From: a bacterium
GTDB taxonomy: Bacteria > Bdellovibrionota_B > Oligoflexia > Oligoflexales > CAIYRB01
NCBI GenBank assembly: GCA_900299215.1
Contig: OMIY01000184.1
Location: forward strand, 1 to 36,308
Length of the DNA stretch: 36,308 bases
Reading direction: 5' to 3'
Below are positions 17,068-25,633 of this stretch, in pieces. Each line of letters starts with the position of its first letter. The stretch's first letter is position 1. The notes under the pieces were generated by a model. That model had not been told where the DNA came from. It ran no database searches and saw only the letters and a program-made list of their open reading frames with translations. The position numbers and the translations under genes were made by a program.

Positions 17068-18321
17068 CTGCTAATTCCACGATACTTAATCAAAGAGCTG
17101 GTGCCGCAGTTCCTCTCGGCCTTGATCATCATTTGCGCCATCATCGTGGTCTCGCAGCTAGTCCGATTATCCGAAGTCTTAGTGACTTTTGGTATTTCGG
17201 TAGAAAACGTGTTTTTACCTTTTTTATTTATAATCTTGCCTTTTGTCTCCCTGACCATTCCTATGGCCTATCTTTTTGCTGTGGTCCTTACTTACGGTCG
17301 GCTTTCTGCCGACGGTGAGTATGCCGCCCTACTTGCCGCTGGCTATCCCCTGCGCCGATCGGCAATGATTGTGTTGCTGCTTGCAGCAGTTCTGTACGGA
17401 GTAGCGGCATCATCTGCCATCAATCTGGAGGCCTGGGGGCGTCGTGAGCTAGTCCAGTTCCTTTATCGTAAGTCTCAGACTGAGCTGGACAACATGATTA
17501 AATACAAGTTGCAGTCTGGCGTATTTCTCGATGATTTCTTGGGCTACGTGCTCTATGCCGAACAGGTGTCGCAGGATCATTCCCATTTTGAAAACGTGCT
17601 ACTGGCCCCCGGGGGGGACATGCATAAGACCTCTTTCACGTTGTTGGCGCCTTCCGGTCACATCAGTGGGTCGGTTCAGACCGGAGACCTGCGATTGACT
17701 CTCACTGACGGCATGGCCTACGCGATGGGACAGAAACAAGACCATACCGTGTCAGTGGTAAAGTTCAATCGCGCCGATATCGACTTACTGCGCATATTTA
17801 GGGAGCAAATTGTCGGAGCCGATGCGGCGGAAGACGATTATCGCAGCCTCACGCCAACTGAGCTTAGGCGCTTCATCAGGGAAATGGCGGCAACTGCAAA
17901 TCGGAGTCCCGAGCAAGATGCTCTGCTGCGCCGCGCCAAATTTCTCTGGCATCAGCGGATTGCGGCCCCATTTTCAGTCATAACCTTTGCATTATTCGGT
18001 ATGGTCCTGGGAGTCTCAGATCCAAGGCGGGGCAAGAGCACTGCCTATATTGGGGCGATTCTCACCATCATGATTGGTTATGTCCTGATGATGGCTTTTA
18101 AGAATTGGGCGGAAATGGGCGCTATTCCTGCTTTGGCTGCTGCCTGGGTGCCGAATGTGCTACTTGGATCGGTCGGCATGTTTCTCCTCTACCAGAAGAA
18201 CAGGCTACCACCGTCCGAGGGGACTCTAGATCCGCAGAATTTGCCAATTCTCAAAAAATATAAAATAACTGGTGTTACAAATCTCAAGGTACGCGACAAA
18301 AGTGAGGGGTTTCTAAAATGA
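17068..18321 (+). CDS. LptF/LptG-family (YjgP/YjgQ) LPS export permease, probable CTG start
   Basis: LLIPRYLIKELVPQFLSALIIICAIIVVSQLVRLSEVL... multi-TM with a large periplasmic domain; AGGAG SD at 17056-17060. The ORF-track start 16711 lies antisense inside the PBP gene. Confidence 0.82.
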   Translation: MLIPRYLIKELVPQFLSALIIICAIIVVSQLVRLSEVLVTFGISVENVFLPFLFIILPFVSLTIPMAYLFAVVLTYGRLSADGEYAALLAAGYPLRRSAMIVLLLAAVLYGVAASSAINLEAWGRRELVQFLYRKSQTELDNMIKYKLQSGVFLDDFLGYVLYAEQVSQDHSHFENVLLAPGGDMHKTSFTLLAPSGHISGSVQTGDLRLTLTDGMAYAMGQKQDHTVSVVKFNRADIDLLRIFREQIVGADAAEDDYRSLTPTELRRFIREMAATANRSPEQDALLRRAKFLWHQRIAAPFSVITFALFGMVLGVSDPRRGKSTAYIGAILTIMIGYVLMMAFKNWAEMGAIPALAAAWVPNVLLGSVGMFLLYQKNRLPPSEGTLDPQNLPILKKYKITGVTNLKVRDKSEGFLK

Positions 18322-19559
18322 GAAGGGTAGTAGTAACAGGTCTAGGACTCGTAACGCCTTGCGGAAACAATGTCCCCGCTGCCTGGGATGCCGCATTGCA
18401 CGCTCGTACCGGTGTCGGACCAATCACGGCCTTTGATGCCAGCGACCTCAGCGTTCATGCCGCTGCAGAGGTTAAAGATTTCACCACGGGTGACGTCTTT
18501 GAAGGAAAAGAATTAAGACGCACTAGCCGATTTGTTCAATTCGCCGGTGTTGCCGCACATGAGGCTTTGCTCGACGCTGGCTTGAAAGATTTTGTCGGTG
18601 ACCGTGATCGCTACGGTGTCAGTTTGGGTGTTGGAATTGGTGGCATTGCTGAAATCGAGGGTAGCTCCAATGTCCTGCGGGACCATGGACCACGGCGAAT
18701 CTCACCGTTTTTTATGCCTTACGCGATTGCCAATATGGCAGCGGGAGTGGTTTCCCGCTTGAATAACCTTAAGGGTCCTAACATCTGCACCACGACAGCT
18801 TGTACCAGCGGTACCCACGGTGTTGGAGAGGCTTTTCTTTATATTAGAACAGGCATGGCCGACATGATGTTCGCAGGTGGTGTTGAAAGCGGCATCACCA
18901 AACTTTCCATCGGGGCCTTTGCCTCCATGAAAGCTTTGAGCACGCATAATGACCCACCGGAAGAGGCATCTCGTCCTTTTGACCTTAATCGCAATGGCTT
19001 TGTGATGGGTGAGGGGGCCGGTGTTTTGGTGCTTGAGGAATTAGAGCACGCACGTCGTCGCGGTGCTCGTATTTACGCTGAGCTAGTGGGCTACGGCATG
19101 TCAGGTGATGCGCACCATATCACGGCTCCAGCGCCTGAGGGTGAAGGGGCACAGCGCTGTATGCGCATGGCATTGGATATGGGACAGGTTCCATACGATC
19201 AGGTGGACTATATTAATGCTCACGGCACCTCTACAGAGTTAAATGATCGGTATGAGAGTGCGGCGATCGGCAAGGTTTTTGGCGCGCGTGCCTATGACAT
19301 TTCGATTTCATCCACCAAGGGAGTGACGGGTCACTGCTTGGGCGCTGCTGGGGGTATCGAAGCAGCTTACACGGCCCTAGCGCTACATCACGGACTCATA
19401 CCTCCTACTGCAAACTTGCGTACGCGGGACCCAGACTGTCCGCTTGACTACACGCCATTGAAACTGCGGGAGCGCAAGCTACGCTATGCTCTGTCGAATT
19501 CATTTGGGTTCGGCGGCACGAATGGCACCGTAGTTTTCAAGAGTATGAGTAACGGCTAA
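18318..19559 (+). CDS. fabF: beta-ketoacyl-ACP synthase II
   Basis: MRRVVVTGLGLVTPCGNNV, TTACTSGTHGVGEAF active-site Cys, INAHGTSTELND, TKGVTGHCLGAAGGIEA, SNSFGFGGTNGTVVF; ATGA overlap with the LptF/G gene. Confidence 0.96.
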   Translation: MRRVVVTGLGLVTPCGNNVPAAWDAALHARTGVGPITAFDASDLSVHAAAEVKDFTTGDVFEGKELRRTSRFVQFAGVAAHEALLDAGLKDFVGDRDRYGVSLGVGIGGIAEIEGSSNVLRDHGPRRISPFFMPYAIANMAAGVVSRLNNLKGPNICTTTACTSGTHGVGEAFLYIRTGMADMMFAGGVESGITKLSIGAFASMKALSTHNDPPEEASRPFDLNRNGFVMGEGAGVLVLEELEHARRRGARIYAELVGYGMSGDAHHITAPAPEGEGAQRCMRMALDMGQVPYDQVDYINAHGTSTELNDRYESAAIGKVFGARAYDISISSTKGVTGHCLGAAGGIEAAYTALALHHGLIPPTANLRTRDPDCPLDYTPLKLRERKLRYALSNSFGFGGTNGTVVFKSMSNG

Positions 19560-19602
19560 TTCGTGAAATACTAGCCAAAGTATCAGCCCGAGGAGGTGTG
19601 CT

Positions 19603-20046
19603 GTGACTTTGGTTAGTTTAAGTTCCGAGCAACTGATCATGCCACTGATCGGCGGGGGCGTGATCGGCGTCGCCGTATCGTTACTTCTACTGCTGATTGG
19701 TCGAGTTTTTGGTGTCAGCGGAATACTTGGTGGAGCTCTTTTTCCAGTAAAAGGTGACACGGATTGGCGCTTAGCCGCGATCCTGGGCTTCCTTGCTGCA
19801 GGCCTTGTCATGGCGCAGCTTATGCCCGCCACTATGGCAGCTGAAACTCCGAGCGAAATTTGGGTCTACTGCTTGGCAGGCTTGTTAGTAGGCTTTGGTA
19901 CACAACTAGGGAGTGGCTGTACCAGCGGTCACGGGGTGTGCGGTATCAGTCGGTTGTCGCCTCGTTCGATCATTGCGACACTGTGTTTTATGTCGAGTGG
20001 AATCGCAACTGTGGCTTTAGTAAGAGCTTTGGGAGGAATCCCATGA
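19603..20046 (+). CDS. YeeE/YedE-type sulfur transport protein (first half)
   Basis: GFGTQLGSGCTSGHGVCGISRLSPRSIIATLCFMSSG: typical YeeE/YedE Cys motif; small multi-TM protein. Confidence 0.88.
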   Translation: MTLVSLSSEQLIMPLIGGGVIGVAVSLLLLLIGRVFGVSGILGGALFPVKGDTDWRLAAILGFLAAGLVMAQLMPATMAAETPSEIWVYCLAGLLVGFGTQLGSGCTSGHGVCGISRLSPRSIIATLCFMSSGIATVALVRALGGIP

Positions 20047-20465
20047 AAGTGATAGTGGCGGCATTTATCTCGGCGTTCTTATTTGGTGTAGGACTCGCGC
20101 TGGCAGGAATGACTCTTCCCGGCAAAGTTATCGGCTTTCTCGATTTAACCGGTAATTGGGATCCTAGTTTGGCTTTGGTCATGGTTGGTGCCATCACTGT
20201 CCATGCAGTTAGTTTTCGACTAATCATGAAACGCCCAAGCCCCCTATTTAGCCCAAAATTTCTGGTACCAACGCGTCGTGATATCGATGCGAAGCTAGTA
20301 GTTGGATCACTAATTTTTGGAGTCGGTTGGGGCTTAGGTGGATTTTGCCCTGGTCCGGCCTTGGTGGCATTTGCGACTGGGCAGCCGAAAGTGCTCTATT
20401 TTGTCGCCTCAATGTGTGCGGGCGTCGTTTTTCACAGGCTTTATTCCAAAGTGATTACAAAATAA
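20043..20465 (+). CDS. YeeE/YedE-type (DUF6691-like) sulfur transport protein (second half)
   Basis: MKVIVAAFISAFLFGVGLALAGMTLPGKVIGFLDLTGNWDPSLALVM...GWGLGGFCPGPALVAF; start placed at ATG 20043, giving a 4-bp ATGA overlap. Confidence 0.88.
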   Translation: MKVIVAAFISAFLFGVGLALAGMTLPGKVIGFLDLTGNWDPSLALVMVGAITVHAVSFRLIMKRPSPLFSPKFLVPTRRDIDAKLVVGSLIFGVGWGLGGFCPGPALVAFATGQPKVLYFVASMCAGVVFHRLYSKVITK

Positions 20466-20509
20466 CTTTTGTCTAATGTCCCGCAAGTTAAAAACAGGGA
20501 GTTGGTAGC

Positions 20510-21379
20510 ATGGAAATCCAGCACTTTTTTGATCAGGCGACTTCAACTTTGACCTATGTGGTGTATGACGCATCTTCGCAAGACGCAGTAATCATCGATC
20601 CGGTTCTAGATTTTGATCCGGCAAGCGTGCGTACCAGTCATCAGTCGATCGATCTGCTAGTGGCGTTTGTGAAGGAAAAAAAATTGAACGTCCAGATGAT
20701 CTTGGAAACTCATGCTCATGCGGATCATTTATCGAGCGCCTTGGTTCTTACCCAGCGGCATTTTCCCAAGGCCCAAATTTGCGTCGGAGAGAAAATCACC
20801 CTGGTACAAGTTGCCTTTAAAAAAATATTTAATTTACCGGATAGTTTTAAAACAGACGGAAGTCAGTTCCACCGCCTACTCCAAGACCATGAAACCGTAA
20901 GCGCCGGAAGTCTCAAATTCAAAGTGATCTTTACACCGGGGCACACTCCGGCATGTGCGAGTTATTTATTTGGCGATGCCTTATTTGTCGGGGATTCTAT
21001 TTTTATGCCAGATTATGGCACCGGTCGTTGTGACTTTCCGATGGGCGACGCAGGTGTTTTATTCCGTTCAGTGACTGAAAGGATTTACAGGCTGCCCGAT
21101 TCTACACGGATCTTTGTCGGTCATGATTATCAGCCCGGTGGTCGTCCACTTAAGTTCGTTACTACGGTGGCTGAGTCCAAAGCGCAAAACATTCACATCA
21201 AAGCTGATACAACCTTAGATTCATTTATCAAGTTTAGAACAACACGTGATGCCACATTGTCTGCTCCTCGACTGCTTTACCCAAGTGTGCAGGTAAACAT
21301 TGCGGCAGGGCAGTTCTTAGCTCCAGAAGGTAACGGCACTACCTATATCAAGTTACCTGTAACCTTTGGTCACTTTTAA
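20510..21379 (+). CDS. ETHE1/Blh-like metallo-beta-lactamase-fold sulfur (persulfide) dioxygenase-type protein
   Basis: ETHAHADHLSSA, FTPGHTPACASYLFGDALFVGDSIFMPDYGTGRCDFPMGDA, FVGHDYQPGGRPLKFVTTVAESKAQNIHI. Confidence 0.9.
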   Translation: MEIQHFFDQATSTLTYVVYDASSQDAVIIDPVLDFDPASVRTSHQSIDLLVAFVKEKKLNVQMILETHAHADHLSSALVLTQRHFPKAQICVGEKITLVQVAFKKIFNLPDSFKTDGSQFHRLLQDHETVSAGSLKFKVIFTPGHTPACASYLFGDALFVGDSIFMPDYGTGRCDFPMGDAGVLFRSVTERIYRLPDSTRIFVGHDYQPGGRPLKFVTTVAESKAQNIHIKADTTLDSFIKFRTTRDATLSAPRLLYPSVQVNIAAGQFLAPEGNGTTYIKLPVTFGHF

Positions 21380-21395
21380 TTGAGAGGCTAAACAG

Positions 21396-22217
21396 TTGGA
21401 TTTTGGTGGCTATCTAAGTGGCTATCTCAGCATGTTTATGGTCGGTCTGACGCTAGGTATGATCGGTGGTGGCGGAGCCATCTTGACCGTGCCGATCATG
21501 GTTTACCTTTTTCATGTACCTGCTGTACTGGCGACCAGCTATTCACTATTTGTCGTTGGTGCCTCAAGTCTTTTCGGGCTGATGCGTTATCACCGGGATA
21601 GGCTAGTCGACTATCTGACGGCGGTCGTTTTTGCTTTGCCCTCGTTTGCTGGTACTTATGCAACACGCCGCGTGATGTTGCCTATGATTCCTAATGTCAT
21701 CGGCTTTCAAGACTCACTTAGCCTAAGCAAAGACCAGCTTGTCATCGTTGTTTTTGCCGTGGTGATGGTGGCGGCCTCATTTTCGATGATTCGCGGCAAT
21801 AAAGTTGAAGCTGTAGATAGCGTCGACGGTGAACAGTCGCGAAGTCGATGGGGCTTGGCTGTCGTCGGTTTTTTGGTGGGTGCGGTGGCGGGTTTTGTCG
21901 GGGCAGGTGGTGGATTTTTAATCATACCTGGACTTGTTGTACTCAATCGCATGGCTATGCCTTTGGCCGTTGGTACCTCGCTACTCATAGTAGCGACCAA
22001 TTCCTTGATTGGATTTATCGGGGATGTTCTAGCTGCGGTTCCAATTGACTGGAGTTTCTTGTTCAAGGTCACGGTGCTGTCGATGGTCGGTGTCATCGTC
22101 GGCGTCGGGTTGTCCCGGCAAATTTCACCAAACAAACTAAAAAAGGGATTTGGCTGGTTCGTACTTGCAAATGGTTGCTACATTCTACTTCGGCAGGTCT
22201 TAGTGGGTGGCAACTAG
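21396..22217 (+). CDS. TauE/SafE-family sulfite exporter-like membrane protein
   Basis: LGMIGGGGAILTVPIMVYLFHV, GFVGAGGGFLIIPGLVVLNRMAMPLAVGTSLLIVATNS duplicated TauE motifs. Confidence 0.9.
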   Translation: MDFGGYLSGYLSMFMVGLTLGMIGGGGAILTVPIMVYLFHVPAVLATSYSLFVVGASSLFGLMRYHRDRLVDYLTAVVFALPSFAGTYATRRVMLPMIPNVIGFQDSLSLSKDQLVIVVFAVVMVAASFSMIRGNKVEAVDSVDGEQSRSRWGLAVVGFLVGAVAGFVGAGGGFLIIPGLVVLNRMAMPLAVGTSLLIVATNSLIGFIGDVLAAVPIDWSFLFKVTVLSMVGVIVGVGLSRQISPNKLKKGFGWFVLANGCYILLRQVLVGGN

Positions 22218-22324
22218 CGATTTAAAATTTGTGTTAAGAACCAGCAAATCCTAGCAGTCCCATCTTTGCTTCTCGCGCGATTTGATTTAAAGCTGTACCT
22301 GCTTCATAAACGGTAGGTTGAGGT

Positions 22325-23536
22325 TTGAATCGCATGCGCAAGTCAATTTTTAAACTAAGTTGTTTTCTCTCCACGGTAGTCACGGGTGCAAATGCTTTCG
22401 GTCAAGCCGCAGCCGTCCAGCCCCCAGCGACCCCGGCTCATAGCACTCACAAACCTTGGTACGAAACCATGAGTTTGCGTGGCTACGCACAGCTCCGCTA
22501 TAACCAGCTTGGTGTCACCAATAAAAACCTCACCTCGGATCAGGGCGACAAATCTATCGGTGGCATGAATACTTTATTCCTCCGCCGCGCCCGCCTGGTG
22601 ATCACGGCAAATCCAACTGATCGCACCATGGTTTATATCCAGCCTGATTTCGCCGTAACACCGGTTAGTCCTGGTCAGGGGCACTTCCTGCAAATTCGTG
22701 ACTTATACGCGGACTACGCATTGACGCAAGACAAGTCGTCCCGCCTGCGCTTTGGCCAGTCCAAGGTCCCTTTCGGTTTTGATAACTTACAGTCCAGTCA
22801 AAACCGGCTACCGCTAGACCGTGACGATGCGATCAATTCAGCGGCACTAAACGAACGTGACCTCGGTGTGTACTATATGTGGGCGCCACCAGAGATTCGT
22901 CAGCGCTTCAAGATGTTGGTCGATAGTGGCCTTAAAGGCTCTGGCGACTACGGGGTGTTTGCAATTGGTGCTTACAACGGTCAAACGGCCAACCAGCCTG
23001 AGGCCAACCACTCTCTGCATTCGGTCGCTCGCTTGACCTATCCATTTCAGATTTTTGGCGAGCAAATTCTTGAGACCAGCATTCAGGCCTACACAGGCCG
23101 CTACGTGGTCAACAAAAAAGACGGCGTTGGTGGGTTGACCGAGGCCTTAGATCAGCGCGTCGCAGCCTCCTTGATCTACTATCCGCAGCCCTTTGGCGTT
23201 CAAGCTGAATACACTAAAGGCAAAGGCCCACAATTCAATGCTGCACTTAACACGGTCGAAGTTAAAGACGTCGAGGGCGGTTATGTGCTCTTGAGTTACA
23301 AAGAGGGTGAGTTCATTCCATTTGTCCGCGCGCAGACCTACCGAGGTGGGCGCAAACATGACGTCAATGCAGTCCGTTACGAAGTTGACGAAGCTGAAGT
23401 TGGCATCGAGTGGCAAGTGGACAAAGCCTTAGAGTTCACCGCCGAATATGTAGACTCCCGCCGGACCAACACCAAGTCGGCGCCGACTCGCGAACATGGC
23501 CGCTTAGCGCGCCTGCAAGTGCAGTGGAACTACTAA
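22325..23536 (+). CDS. phosphate-selective porin O/P-like outer-membrane porin
   Basis: Signal peptide; WYETMSLRGYAQLRYNQLG...FLRRARLVITANPTDRTMVYIQPDFA...YADYALTQDKSSRLRFGQSKVPFGFDNLQSSQNRLPLDRDDAINSA; C-terminal ...RLQVQWNY. Confidence 0.85.
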   Translation: MNRMRKSIFKLSCFLSTVVTGANAFGQAAAVQPPATPAHSTHKPWYETMSLRGYAQLRYNQLGVTNKNLTSDQGDKSIGGMNTLFLRRARLVITANPTDRTMVYIQPDFAVTPVSPGQGHFLQIRDLYADYALTQDKSSRLRFGQSKVPFGFDNLQSSQNRLPLDRDDAINSAALNERDLGVYYMWAPPEIRQRFKMLVDSGLKGSGDYGVFAIGAYNGQTANQPEANHSLHSVARLTYPFQIFGEQILETSIQAYTGRYVVNKKDGVGGLTEALDQRVAASLIYYPQPFGVQAEYTKGKGPQFNAALNTVEVKDVEGGYVLLSYKEGEFIPFVRAQTYRGGRKHDVNAVRYEVDEAEVGIEWQVDKALEFTAEYVDSRRTNTKSAPTREHGRLARLQVQWNY

Positions 23537-23623
23537 CAGCTGTTAGTCCGCTGTGGCGAATGGCTCGGATGTCCGCTATAACATGCTGGATTGATCGAGA
23601 CCATTCGCATAGGAGTAGAGGTC

Positions 23624-24532
23624 GTGAAAAACTTCACCCGCTTCGTTTTGGCTTTAATCCTGGTATGTGCCAGTAGTTTGGGCACCTCCGGCTATGCCTC
23701 TGCCGCCACTGCCAAAGTACTTACGCCACGTGGTATCGGCGTGAGTGATGACGTTATTAAGACTTATGCTGAGCTGATTCGATTGTCTTTGCGTCAAGCC
23801 AAGTACACGATGGCTAAAGAGGGCACTCAGCCAGATTTAACCTTCTCACCTAGCATCACCAGGGTGGGTGGTGGCTATATACTTGGACTTGAGAAGAAAT
23901 CAGCTGATGGCGAATCCTACGAAGACAGCTTCAAGGTTGCTAGTGAGAACGAGCTGGATGTGGGTGTTAAGCGTCTAGTTAACTCAGTTCTCAGCGAAAA
24001 GTCAGCAGAGCGCTCAGCTACGGTTGATGACGTGACCACTAATGAAGTGCGTTCCGGAGTGGCGCGGCAAGAGACGGTTAAGCGCGTCCAAGTTGCTTTG
24101 GGCCCAACTAAGGCTTATGGATTCGGGACGTCAGCAACACTCTACAACTTCGAGCTTGGCTACGTTTGGGAGCGTGATCAGCTTGCACCTCGAGTATACT
24201 CCGAGTTTAACCTCGGACCGGGTATCAAAGAGGCTTTTAGCTTAAGCGCGGGGTTGGGGCTCGATTACTACCTAACTAATAACAAGCACACACCTTTTGT
24301 TGGATTTGACGTAGGTCTCGGTGCATTCCACCGCGCATCTAATGATGAGACTAAGAAAGACGGGCAGCCAATGTTTCGCTCAGGGTTCACTCTAAGTGCT
24401 ACTTTGGGATATGCCATCATGCGCACCGCCGACACTTCGATGTACGTGGCCGCCAGCTACCGCCCAATGCTTCAGGGATTTGGTAATAAAGCCGCAGGGC
24501 TTTACGGTATTCAAGTTGGCCTACTGTATTAA
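23624..24532 (+). CDS. exported protein: TolB-N/CsgG-like N-terminal region plus C-terminal outer-membrane beta-barrel-like region
   Basis: GTG start 23624 (MKNFTRFVLALILVCASSLGTSGYASA signal peptide); ITRVGGGYILGLEKKSADGESYEDSFKVASENELDVGVKRLVNSVL; C-terminal alternating strands ending QVGLLY. Confidence 0.6.
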   Translation: MKNFTRFVLALILVCASSLGTSGYASAATAKVLTPRGIGVSDDVIKTYAELIRLSLRQAKYTMAKEGTQPDLTFSPSITRVGGGYILGLEKKSADGESYEDSFKVASENELDVGVKRLVNSVLSEKSAERSATVDDVTTNEVRSGVARQETVKRVQVALGPTKAYGFGTSATLYNFELGYVWERDQLAPRVYSEFNLGPGIKEAFSLSAGLGLDYYLTNNKHTPFVGFDVGLGAFHRASNDETKKDGQPMFRSGFTLSATLGYAIMRTADTSMYVAASYRPMLQGFGNKAAGLYGIQVGLLY

Positions 24533-24554
24533 AGCAACTGGCTGATCGCCAAAG

Positions 24555-24602
24555 TCGGAGTCCCAGTCTAGATCCAAGTCTAAACTTGAATCTGGATCTC
24601 GG
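24555..24602. repeat. degenerate hexanucleotide tandem repeat (8 units, roughly YTN/TCN + NNR)
   Basis: tcgGAG tccCAG tctAGA tccAAG tctAAA cttGAA tctGGA tctCGG; not in frame with the flanking CDSs. Confidence 0.6.
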
Positions 24603-24620
24603 CCTAAAAGTTGCAAGATT

Positions 24621-24658
24621 CATGGTGTTCCAAGCCTAGCTAAGCGGAGGACACCATG
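24621..24658 (+). promoter_or_regulatory. putative RNA hairpin occluding the start codon of the PRPP synthetase-like gene
   Basis: CATGGTGT (24621-24628) and ACACCATG (24651-24658) are perfect 8-nt reverse complements; the second arm includes the ATG at 24656 and abuts the ggagg SD. Confidence 0.5.
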
Positions 24659-25633
24659 AAAATTTTTTCTTTAGACCACAGGCAAGACCTAAGCCTCGGT
24701 ATAGCAGAGCGCTTGGGTGTTGGACTGTCACCCGTTGAGATCAGGCAATTCGACGACGGCGAGTTTAAGATCAGGCCACTGATCTCAGTTGCCGGTGATG
24801 ATGTCAGCATCATTGCAACCTTTGTCCGTGAAGGTGGTCTGGGCGTCCATGAGAAATTGTGCCTCGCACTTTTTCTGGCAAGCGCTCTACGTGGTGCTCA
24901 CGCCCAAACGGTTCAATTGATTACCCCGTACCTTTGCTACGCGCGCAAGGACCAACGAACTAAAATGCGCGACCCATTAACTTTGAGATACGTGGCTACC
25001 TTGCTTGAGGCAGCGGGCTTTAGTGGTGTCGTGGCCATGGACGTTCACAATACTGCGGCATTTGAATCGGCATTTCGCGTGCCAGTTGAGCATCTTAGCG
25101 CGCGGGACCTCCTGGCCTCTAGGCTTGCGACCATGGTGAAAACAGTGCCTGTGACTTTAATGTCGCCCGATTTTGGAGGGGCTAAACGCGTTTTCGGTGT
25201 GCGTGACTATTTCAACAAATTGCGTGGATGTGATGACACTAAGTTTGGCTTAGTGGTCAAGGAGCGGGGTTTCGGTGAGGTTAAAGGCGGGCCCGTTCTT
25301 GGTGATGTCAAAGATCGAGTAGTCATATTATTTGACGATCTCATCAGTTCTGGAGGCACCATTAATAAAGCTGCTCGCAGTTGTTTGGAATTAGGAGCTA
25401 ATAAGGTGTTGGTCGCAGCTACTCATATCATTCTCGGTGACGAGACCATCCGTAACCTTGGCGAAAGTGCAATTGATTTTGTGCTTGGAACTAATACCAC
25501 CATGTCAATTGAATCTGTGCCTACAGCACTAACCTCAAAATTTGAATTGATAGACGTGTCGCGCCAATTTGCCAAAACTTCTGAATGCACATCTAGGCTG
25601 GATCCCCTAGCGCAGTCACCGACTCTTGCCTAA
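24656..25633 (+). CDS. divergent ribose-phosphate pyrophosphokinase (PRPP synthetase-like)
   Basis: QFDDGEFKIRP, ITPYLCYARKDQRTKMRDPLTLRYVATLLEAAG, MDVHNTAAFESAF, PRPP loop VVILFDDLISSGGTINKAA. Confidence 0.87.
   Translation: MKIFSLDHRQDLSLGIAERLGVGLSPVEIRQFDDGEFKIRPLISVAGDDVSIIATFVREGGLGVHEKLCLALFLASALRGAHAQTVQLITPYLCYARKDQRTKMRDPLTLRYVATLLEAAGFSGVVAMDVHNTAAFESAFRVPVEHLSARDLLASRLATMVKTVPVTLMSPDFGGAKRVFGVRDYFNKLRGCDDTKFGLVVKERGFGEVKGGPVLGDVKDRVVILFDDLISSGGTINKAARSCLELGANKVLVAATHIILGDETIRNLGESAIDFVLGTNTTMSIESVPTALTSKFELIDVSRQFAKTSECTSRLDPLAQSPTLA

Noticed and set aside
21707-22135. 142-aa ORF on the minus strand
   Set aside because: Antisense of the TauE/SafE gene; T/P/S-rich shadow translation of a TM protein.
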